Shown piece by piece: positions 55,085 to 61,138 of a stretch of 61,138 bases of DNA. The DNA is from an uncultured Prevotella sp. (GTDB lineage Bacteria > Bacteroidota > Bacteroidia > Bacteroidales > Bacteroidaceae). The position numbers and the translations under genes were made by a program. The notes under the pieces were generated by a model. That model did not search any database and was not told the DNA's origin. It saw only the letters and a list, made by a program, of their open reading frames with translations. Position 1 is the first letter of the stretch. The number at the start of each line of letters is the position of its first letter. The stretch is taken from contig CAKPST010000003.1 in NCBI GenBank assembly GCA_934183355.1, forward strand, positions 1 to 61,138, in the 5' to 3' direction.

Positions 55085-55116
55085 GCAAAAGTAGTGAATA
55101 TTTTAATTGCCGCAAA
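55085..55116 (-). promoter_or_regulatory. Promoter of the second candidate small RNA
   Basis: TTTG, 19 nt, TACTTTTGC: consensus in both boxes and spacing. The upstream region to 55240 is AT-rich and holds no gene. Confidence 0.65.
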
Positions 55117-55240
55117 ATTTTTTGGCATCTTTTTTATCTAAACAGTGTTAAAACATGCGATTTGGTCATAAAATGCAAATAAATTTGGGCATTTAGTTAA
55201 TGATTTGCACATTCATGGACTATTTTAACACCTTACAGAC

Positions 55241-55900
55241 TCATCCCTCGGCTGCCAATATCGACACGTCGGTGAATCCGTTCATGTAGTCGAGCAGTTG
55301 CAAATTGTTGGCTGTGTCGCGTTTCATCTTGAGCTGAACGTTCACCTCAAGAAATTTGTCTTTCGACGTGTTGCGCTCGCGCATCTCGTACGACTGCACC
55401 TCCACTCCCTCATGGCGTATGCGATTGATGAAGTTGCTGACGCTGTCCATTGTGGGTGCCGAGAACGACAGCTCGACGGTGGTGACTCCATGCTGCGGAA
55501 TGAGGGCATGCAACACCTCCAATCCGAGCATAACCATGAGCGTGGTGAGGGTGCCTGCCATGAACATGCCCGTGCCACACGCCAGTCCGATGGCTGCCGT
55601 CACCCATAGTCCGGCTGCCGTAGTGAGTCCGCGCACCACGTTTTTCTGAAAGATGATGGTTCCGGCGCCAAGAAAACCGATGCCCGAAACCACCTGGGCC
55701 GCCACTCGCGACGAGTCTTTGAGGTCGAAGCCGAAGCCAAACTGCGACACCACGCAAAACAGCGCACTGCCTAAGGCAACAAGAAAGTGAGTGCGAAATC
55801 CTGCTTCTTTGGCTCTATATTCGCGCTCTATGCCGATGGCTCCACCAAGAAGCATGGCAAAACCCAAGCGTATTGTCAATTCCCAATATGATGTATCCAT
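55241..55900 (-). CDS. MgtC/SapB-family membrane protein
   Basis: A 219-residue protein with about four membrane helices in the first 140 residues, including the family motif RLGFAMLLGGAIGIEREYRAKEAGFRTH and VVSGIGFLGAGTII. The last 80 residues form a soluble ACT-like domain. MgtC proteins help survival at low magnesium in some pathogens; here only the family is clear. Single gene, divergent from the esterase gene at 56052. Confidence 0.9.
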   Translation of the reverse strand: MDTSYWELTIRLGFAMLLGGAIGIEREYRAKEAGFRTHFLVALGSALFCVVSQFGFGFDLKDSSRVAAQVVSGIGFLGAGTIIFQKNVVRGLTTAAGLWVTAAIGLACGTGMFMAGTLTTLMVMLGLEVLHALIPQHGVTTVELSFSAPTMDSVSNFINRIRHEGVEVQSYEMRERNTSKDKFLEVNVQLKMKRDTANNLQLLDYMNGFTDVSILAAEG

Positions 55901-56016
55901 GAGGTTAGTTCCTTTCTTTTATATTTAGTTATGATAAAAACGCCATTAAATTAATAATATTATAGAAATGTGCAAAATATTTTTGCAGTAATGTTGGCAG
56001 TCTTGTTTTTTTAATG

Positions 56017-56025
56017 TAGTTTTGC
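56017..56025 (+). promoter_or_regulatory. -7 box of the esterase gene
   Basis: TAGTTTTGC matches TAnnTTTGC, 27 nt before the ATG at 56052; a TTGG lies 19 nt upstream. It supports the inner start over the frame beginning at 56022, which overlaps the box. Confidence 0.55.
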
Positions 56026-56051
56026 GTCCAACCATATTAAACATTACTATC

Positions 56052-56903
56052 ATGACAAAGCTATTATTCAGAATACTCTGCACCCTACTTTGCCTGACGT
56101 CGTTCTGTGCGACAGCCAGTGCACAATACGATTTTTTGCGTCCCGTCAAGGGCGAGATTCCGGGCGGCTACGACTTTTGGGTGTACACTCCCACCGACTA
56201 TTACTACTCGTTGGAGTCGACGCCTGTGGTGATGTTTCTGCACGGAGCAAGCCTCTGTTCGAAGGACATCAACCGTTCGCGACGCTACGGACCGCTTGAT
56301 GCTATTGTGCGAGGTAGGCAGATTGACGCTCTGGTGATAGTTCCGCAGAATCCGGGCGGGGCGTGGAATCCAGACAAACTCAACGACATTCTCGAATGGA
56401 CCAAGAAGAATTATGCCATGGACTCTACACGTGTTTATGTGCTGGGCATGTCGCTTGGCGGCTATGGCACAATGGACTTTGCTGCGGCTTACCCCGAAAA
56501 GATTGCGGCGGCGATGGCGCTTTGTGGCGGATGTTCAGCTAAGGACAAGAGTGGACTGGGCAAATTGCCTCTATGGATAATGCATGGCACTGCCGACCGT
56601 GCCGTATCGGTGAAGCAGTCGCAGACGGTGGTGAAGGAGCTACAGAACACGAACAACGACGAGCGTCTGAGATTCAACTGGTTGCGAGGTGCCTCACACG
56701 GAGCACTGGCTCGCATCCTGTATATGCGCAAGACATACGAATGGCTGTTCTCGCACTCCACGACCGACCCTGGACGACCCGTCCGGCCAGACATCACCAT
56801 CGACACTTCTGACCTAACCAAGGCTTACAACGACATGAAGCGCGGTGTGCCAAGCCCAGAAATAATATTCGAAAAGTCGATAAAAGAAGATGATGAATAC
56901 TAA
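56052..56903 (+). CDS. Exported alpha/beta hydrolase (esterase/depolymerase-like)
   Basis: A 283-residue exported protein with signal peptide MTKLLFRILCTLLCLTSFCATASAQ. The alpha/beta hydrolase fold shows the oxyanion region VVMFLHGASL, the nucleophile elbow VLGMSLGGYGT, acid in HGTADRAV and His in GASHGA. It resembles PHB-depolymerase-like and feruloyl-type esterases, but the substrate cannot be told. C-terminal residues are charged and probably disordered. It is a single gene followed by a TTAACG-rich palindrome. Confidence 0.82.
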   Translation: MTKLLFRILCTLLCLTSFCATASAQYDFLRPVKGEIPGGYDFWVYTPTDYYYSLESTPVVMFLHGASLCSKDINRSRRYGPLDAIVRGRQIDALVIVPQNPGGAWNPDKLNDILEWTKKNYAMDSTRVYVLGMSLGGYGTMDFAAAYPEKIAAAMALCGGCSAKDKSGLGKLPLWIMHGTADRAVSVKQSQTVVKELQNTNNDERLRFNWLRGASHGALARILYMRKTYEWLFSHSTTDPGRPVRPDITIDTSDLTKAYNDMKRGVPSPEIIFEKSIKEDDEY

Positions 56904-56929
56904 ACATCATCAATCAATAGATAAATTAA

Positions 56930-57091
56930 TAATAAAATTAACGACATAATTAACGAAAAAAAATAACGGATAATTAACCCAGATTAACGACAACTTTATA
57001 ATCTTTGTCGTTAATCACGGTTAATTATCCGTTAATTTATTAGTTAATTACTCGTTAATTATTGGGCTAATTACTCGTTAATCGTCGATTG
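56930..57091. repeat. TTAACG-rich long palindrome, copy 2
   Basis: About 160 bp between convergent genes (esterase and gdhA), built from ATTAACG / CGTTAAT words with inverted halves, for example ACGGATAATTAACC against GGTTAATTATCCGT. The centre AACTTTATAATCTTT between ATTAACGAC and GTCGTTAAT closely matches the centre of the copy at 16700-16862. Both copies occupy the same kind of site. Confidence 0.75.
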
Positions 57092-58426
57092 TTAAACGAC
57101 GCCCTGAGCCATCATTGCCTTGGCAACCTTGAGGAAGCCAGTGACATTGGCGCCACGAACATAGTTAACGTAGCCGTCTGCCTCAGTGCCATACTTCACA
57201 CAGTTGGCATGAATCTCGTTCATGATGCCATGCAACTTGCTGTCAACCTCCTCGCTGCTCCAGCGCAGACGCTCTGAGTTTTGGCTCATCTCAAGACCCG
57301 ACACAGCCACACCACCGGCATTGGCAGCCTTGCCCGGAGCATAGAGCAACTTAGCTTCCTGAAACACCTTGATAGCCTCTGGTGTAGAAGGCATGTTGGC
57401 ACCCTCGCTCACAGCTATCACGCCATTGGCAACAAGTGTGCGAGCGTCGTCGCCGTCGATTTCGTTCTGAGTTGCCGAAGGCAGTGCGATGTCAGCCTTC
57501 TCGCCCCAAGGACGAGCACCAGCTACATACTTAACGCCATATTCCTCGGCATATTCGCGGATGCGTCCACGCTCCACGTTCTTCAACTCCTTGACATAAG
57601 CGAGCTTCTCGGCATCGATGCCGTCTGGGTCGTAGATATAACCATCTGAGTCGGAGAGTGTTACGGGGATTGCACCCAACTGAATGAGCTTCTCAACAGT
57701 ATACTGAGCCACGTTGCCCGAACCACTTACGAGGACACGCTTACCCTTAAGCTCGATGCCACGTGTCTTGAGCATGTTGTCGAGGAAGTAGACATTGCCA
57801 TAACCAGTAGCCTCAGGACGGATGAGCGAGCCTCCAAACTCCTGACCCTTGCCAGTCAATACACCAACGAATGTATGTGTCAACTTCTTGTACTGACCAA
57901 ACATGTAGCCCACCTCGCGACCGCCAACGCCGATGTCGCCTGCCGGAACGTCCTCGTCGGGACCAATGTGACGATACAACTCGTTCATGAACGCCTGGCA
58001 GAAACGCATCACCTCAGCGTTGCTCTTGCCACGTGGTGAGAAGTCGGAACCGCCCTTGCCGCCGCCCATAGGCAGAGTGGTGAGCGAGTTCTTGAATGTC
58101 TGCTCGAAAGCAAGGAATTTCAAGATTGACGGATTCACCGATGCATGGAAACGAATACCTCCCTTGTACGGACCAATGGCATTGTTGTGCTGAACACGGT
58201 AGCCCATGTTGGTCTGCACGTTGCCCTTGTCGTCAACCCATGTCACACGGAACGAGATAATACGATCGGGAATGCAAAGGCGCTCAATGAGGTTGGCGCG
58301 GTCGAATTCCGGATGACGGTTGTACTCTTCCTCGATAGTGCCGAGGACCTGGCTCACTGCCTGTATATATTCAGGCTCGTTTGGGAAGCGCTGCTGAAGG
58401 CGCTCTACTGTTTCTTTTGCATTCAT
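57092..58426 (-). CDS. gdhA: Glutamate dehydrogenase
   Basis: A 444-residue hexameric-type enzyme making glutamate from 2-oxoglutarate and ammonia. Signatures are LPMGGGKGGSDFSPRGKS with the catalytic Lys, VPAGDIGVGGREVGYMFGQYKKL, RPEATGYGNVYF and the Rossmann KRVLVSGSGNVAQYTVEKL. Length is that of the NADP(H)-type family. It lies 47 nt downstream of gltA on the same strand. No separate promoter box was seen in the gap, so gltA-gdhA is likely an operon. Confidence 0.95.
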   Translation of the reverse strand: MNAKETVERLQQRFPNEPEYIQAVSQVLGTIEEEYNRHPEFDRANLIERLCIPDRIISFRVTWVDDKGNVQTNMGYRVQHNNAIGPYKGGIRFHASVNPSILKFLAFEQTFKNSLTTLPMGGGKGGSDFSPRGKSNAEVMRFCQAFMNELYRHIGPDEDVPAGDIGVGGREVGYMFGQYKKLTHTFVGVLTGKGQEFGGSLIRPEATGYGNVYFLDNMLKTRGIELKGKRVLVSGSGNVAQYTVEKLIQLGAIPVTLSDSDGYIYDPDGIDAEKLAYVKELKNVERGRIREYAEEYGVKYVAGARPWGEKADIALPSATQNEIDGDDARTLVANGVIAVSEGANMPSTPEAIKVFQEAKLLYAPGKAANAGGVAVSGLEMSQNSERLRWSSEEVDSKLHGIMNEIHANCVKYGTEADGYVNYVRGANVTGFLKVAKAMMAQGVV

Positions 58427-58473
58427 TCTTTTATTGGTGTTTATTGGTTAATTATATCCTGTTTTCTATCACT

Positions 58474-59820
58474 TTATCGCTCTGATATGGGCATGTAATC
58501 CTTCACGTCAAGCACATTCTTGTATGCCGGACGTATTATTCGGCGTCCATCCATATTGAGCTCCTCGATGCGGTGAGCCATCCATCCCACGATACGTGCC
58601 ATGGCAAATATCGGAGTGTAGATTTCCTGTGGCAGACCTATCATCTCATAGATAAAGCCCGAGTAGAAGTCGACATTAGCACAGATGGGCTTCTTAGTGC
58701 GGCGATGAGCCTGAACACACTTGATGCCCTCATGCTCCAAGAGTCGCAAGAACTCATATTCATTCTCCCTACCCTTCTCCTTTGCAAGCTCTCCGGCAAG
58801 TCGTTTCAGCTCTTTGGCACGTGGGTCGCTCAGCGTGTACACCGCATGACCGATGCCATAGATGAGTCCTGTCTTGTCGTACACCTCCTTGTTGAGTATG
58901 CGATTGAGATAGGTGTCTATCTCGTCTACCGAAGTCCAGTCTTGTATCTGCTCCTTGAGGTGGTGAATCATGTTTATCACCTTGATGTTGGCACCACCAT
59001 GAAGCGGACCTTTGAGCGAACCAATGCCGGCTGCGATGCTCGAATAGGTGTCGGTGCGCGACGAAGATGTCACACGCACGGTGAACGTAGAGTTGTTACC
59101 ACCGCCATGCTCAGCCTGAATGATGAGCAGAAGGTCGAGCATGCGAGCATCGAGTTCGGTGAAATCCTCATGCTTTAGCATATAGAGGAAGTTCTCGGCT
59201 ATGGACATATTCTCACGCGGATGGCGTATGTGGAGCGAACGTCCTTGCACGCTGTGGCGATAGATGTTGTACGCATAGGCGATGACGGTTGGGAAACGAG
59301 CTATCAATTCAATAGCTTGACGCATAAGGTTGTCGCGAGAGAGGTCATCGGGATTAGGATCGAAGGTGTACATCTCAAGCACGCTACGTGCCAAAATGTT
59401 CATGATATTGGAACCTTCGAGGTCGATGATGTGCACGATAGTCTTATGGTCGAGCGCCATATTGTCATTAATAAGCTCGCGGAATGCGTCCAAATCCTCC
59501 TTATCTGGCAAATTGCCCGACAGCAGCAGATAGGCAATCTCCTCAAAACCAAAACGTCGTTCGTTTATGATAGGAGTTACAAGGTCGTCGAGTTCGTAGC
59601 CACGATAAAACAACTTTCCCTCAGTTGGCTCAAGATGTCCGTCTTCGGCACGTTCATAGCCTACAACATTACCAATGTTGGTGAGACCAACGAGCACACC
59701 GCTGCCGTCATCGTTGCGCAAACCGCGCTTGACGCCATATTTTTGAAACAAAGCATTGTCTATCTTGCACGATGTTTTCACCTCGTCCGACAACTTGTAA
59801 ATCAAATATTCCTTGTTCAT
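58474..59820 (-). CDS. gltA: Citrate synthase
   Basis: A 448-residue citrate synthase. Active-site regions are LIIQAEHGGGNNSTF (His), LIYGIGHAVYTLSDPRA (His) and PICANVDFYSGFIYEMIGLP (Asp). The N-terminal 60 residues are a family extension. In an anaerobe it supplies citrate and then 2-oxoglutarate for glutamate, consistent with gdhA next in the operon. A -7 box is at 59949-59957 with a leader of about 120 nt, in which I saw no recognised riboswitch. Confidence 0.95.
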   Translation of the reverse strand: MNKEYLIYKLSDEVKTSCKIDNALFQKYGVKRGLRNDDGSGVLVGLTNIGNVVGYERAEDGHLEPTEGKLFYRGYELDDLVTPIINERRFGFEEIAYLLLSGNLPDKEDLDAFRELINDNMALDHKTIVHIIDLEGSNIMNILARSVLEMYTFDPNPDDLSRDNLMRQAIELIARFPTVIAYAYNIYRHSVQGRSLHIRHPRENMSIAENFLYMLKHEDFTELDARMLDLLLIIQAEHGGGNNSTFTVRVTSSSRTDTYSSIAAGIGSLKGPLHGGANIKVINMIHHLKEQIQDWTSVDEIDTYLNRILNKEVYDKTGLIYGIGHAVYTLSDPRAKELKRLAGELAKEKGRENEYEFLRLLEHEGIKCVQAHRRTKKPICANVDFYSGFIYEMIGLPQEIYTPIFAMARIVGWMAHRIEELNMDGRRIIRPAYKNVLDVKDYMPISER

Positions 59821-59948
59821 AAATCTACCGTTTTGGTTGTTTTTTACTCGGTTCTTGTGAAGGGATGTTATCTTTATTATACAATCTCTTTACAAACGAA
59901 AACTTGCTCTTTTTACCTTTTCCGTACTATAGAGTTTCTATTTCTGCT

Positions 59949-59957
59949 GCAAAAGTA
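59949..59957 (-). promoter_or_regulatory. -7 box of gltA-gdhA
   Basis: The minus strand reads TACTTTTGC, about 130 nt before the gltA start. The -33 element is weak. The rest of 59821-60049 shows no gene. Confidence 0.55.
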
Positions 59958-60049
59958 CGAAAATTATTTTATTTCGTCACATAAAACGGAGAAAAATTAA
60001 CGAAATGCGATAAAATTAACAATAAAAGAATGAAAGTGTTGCATCTATA

Positions 60050-61138
60050 TTATCTAATAGCTTCCTTGATGCACTCAACAATATACTTCACATCATCATC
60101 CGTAACATACGGACCTGCTGGCAAACAGAAGCCTACTTTAAAGAGTTCTTCCTCTACCCCATTGGTATAAACAGGAGCACCTTCATATACAGGCTGCTTG
60201 TGCATAGGCTTCCATACAGGGCGACACTCCACCTTCTTTCCAAGCATAAACACACGCAAAGCCTCAACATTCTCATTAGGCTGACAGTCGGTGGTAGCTG
60301 AATCAACAGCATGTATCACACCTGCTGCACCACCCACGGCAGTCTTAATCACCTCCTTATAGGCTTCCTCCTGACCTTGAATCTTTACATCTGCATCCAA
60401 TGTGGCAGCGCAAAGCCAGAAATTAGAATCATAACGCTTATCCTCAGGCTGCTTATGAATATGCACACCCTTAACGTCCTTCAACAACTCCTCATACAAC
60501 TTCTGCACATGCTTATGATGAGCGATATGGTCATTAAGCACAGTCATCTGTCCGCGACCAATTCCCGCACACACGTTAGACATACGATAGTTATAGCCAA
60601 TAGCAGTATGCTGATAATAAGGATAAGCATCGCGAGCCTGAGTAGCATACCACATCACCTCATTGGCATCCTCTGCATTGCGGCAAATCATTGCACCACC
60701 ACCCGAAGTAGTAATCATCTTGTTGCCATTGAACGACAGCACACCATACTTGCCGAATGTACCCAAAACCTGACCATCGAAGCGTGAACCCATACCCTCA
60801 GCAGCATCCTCTACAACCGGAATGCCATACTTATCGGCAATAGCCATAATCTCGTCGATGCGGTAGGGCATACCATACAGAGCAACTGGCACAATAGCCT
60901 TCGGCAGCTTGCCAGTCTTCTCCTTACGGTCAAGGATAGCTTTCTCCAATAAAACCGGATCCATATTCCATGTCTCATCCTCAGAACCCACAAACACTGG
61001 CTTAGCACCAAGATAAGTAATCGGATGACTCGAGGCACAGAACGTAAAACTCTGTACCAAAACCTCATCACCAGCCTTAACACCACAGCCAATCAACGCC
61101 AAGTGAACAGCAGCAGTACCAGCACTCAAGCAAACCAC
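60050..61138 (-). CDS. DegT/DnrJ/EryC1/StrS-family aminotransferase, cut by the window edge
   Basis: The last 362 or so residues of a PLP sugar aminotransferase; the frame is still open at 61138 and the N-terminus lies beyond it. Features are SAGTAAVHLALIGCGVKAGDEVLVQSFTF, VVEDAAEGMGSRFDG, and the PLP-lysine motif SFNGNKMITTSGGGAM. The C-terminal half with NYRMSNVCAGIGRGQM and RPVWKPMHKQP is typical of enzymes making UDP-4-amino sugars such as bacillosamine (PglE-like). It probably belongs to a surface glycan gene cluster that continues to the right. Confidence 0.9.
   Translation of the reverse strand: MVCLSAGTAAVHLALIGCGVKAGDEVLVQSFTFCASSHPITYLGAKPVFVGSEDETWNMDPVLLEKAILDRKEKTGKLPKAIVPVALYGMPYRIDEIMAIADKYGIPVVEDAAEGMGSRFDGQVLGTFGKYGVLSFNGNKMITTSGGGAMICRNAEDANEVMWYATQARDAYPYYQHTAIGYNYRMSNVCAGIGRGQMTVLNDHIAHHKHVQKLYEELLKDVKGVHIHKQPEDKRYDSNFWLCAATLDADVKIQGQEEAYKEVIKTAVGGAAGVIHAVDSATTDCQPNENVEALRVFMLGKKVECRPVWKPMHKQPVYEGAPVYTNGVEEELFKVGFCLPAGPYVTDDDVKYIVECIKEAIR

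Overview
The window looks like chromosome from a Bacteroidales bacterium, most likely Prevotellaceae (Prevotella/Segatella). The reasons are the recurrent Bacteroidetes promoter box TAnnTTTGC (often with TTTG about 19-20 nt upstream), a long pyrophosphate-dependent phosphofructokinase, a subtilase with a type IX-like C-terminal domain, DUF4348 and FeoB-associated families, and Kdo/lipid A-type envelope genes. It is mostly ordinary core genome with one clear accessory block near the left end. No rRNA, CRISPR array, intact insertion sequence or prophage was seen.

Layout. 0.2-1.1 kb: a two-gene LysO-type exporter. 1.2-4.2 kb: degraded and small PD-(D/E)XK nuclease genes and gene debris. 4.2-9.6 kb: an AT-richer, tightly overlapping three-gene operon with two cytosine-5 DNA methyltransferases and a large nuclease-methyltransferase fusion. 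9.6-10.4 kb: gene-free, repeat-rich DNA. 10.4-13.1 kb (minus): DUF4348 lipoprotein, murB, metallo-hydrolase. 13.2-16.7 kb (plus): pheS and a class A penicillin-binding protein. 16.9-26.2 kb (minus): a long run kdsA-kdsD-PLD-dnaG-queD-queE-cls, then trmD and a secreted CBM9-like protein. 26.5-29.7 kb: M48 lipoprotein protease and a subtilase. 29.9-33.0 kb (plus): SlyD-like FKBP, aroC, a candidate small RNA, an Rpn-like gene. 33.1-39.3 kb (minus): YgiQ, a large secreted amidase-like protein, an acyltransferase and two small unknowns. 39.5-42.1 kb: PPi-PFK and a GH25 lysozyme. 42.1-44.4 kb: nth-comEC. 44.6-50.2 kb: pyrB-pyrI-glyA, a small Cys-rich membrane protein, tRNA-Cys, a secreted HEAT-like protein and DUF1963. 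50.3-61.1 kb: guaA, murU, an AmgK-RapZ fusion, a candidate small RNA, MgtC, an esterase, gltA-gdhA, and a DegT aminotransferase cut by the window edge.

How the genes work together. The envelope theme is strong: Kdo supply (kdsD, kdsA), murein precursors (murB), murein polymerisation (PBP1A), murein cleavage (GH25, amidase-like protein) and murein sugar recycling (AmgK-RapZ plus MurU). gltA-gdhA joins citrate synthesis to glutamate formation, and pyrBI-glyA groups pyrimidine and one-carbon metabolism.

Most interesting signals: (1) a kinase fused to a RapZ-type amino-sugar sensor domain next to MurU; (2) the two-m5C-methylase plus PD-(D/E)XK/N6-methylase operon, whose motif IV is NPPC; (3) two short promoter-to-terminator units that look like small RNAs; (4) several unrelated families of dispersed intergenic repeats, including 22-bp-period arrays and TTAACG-rich long palindromes.
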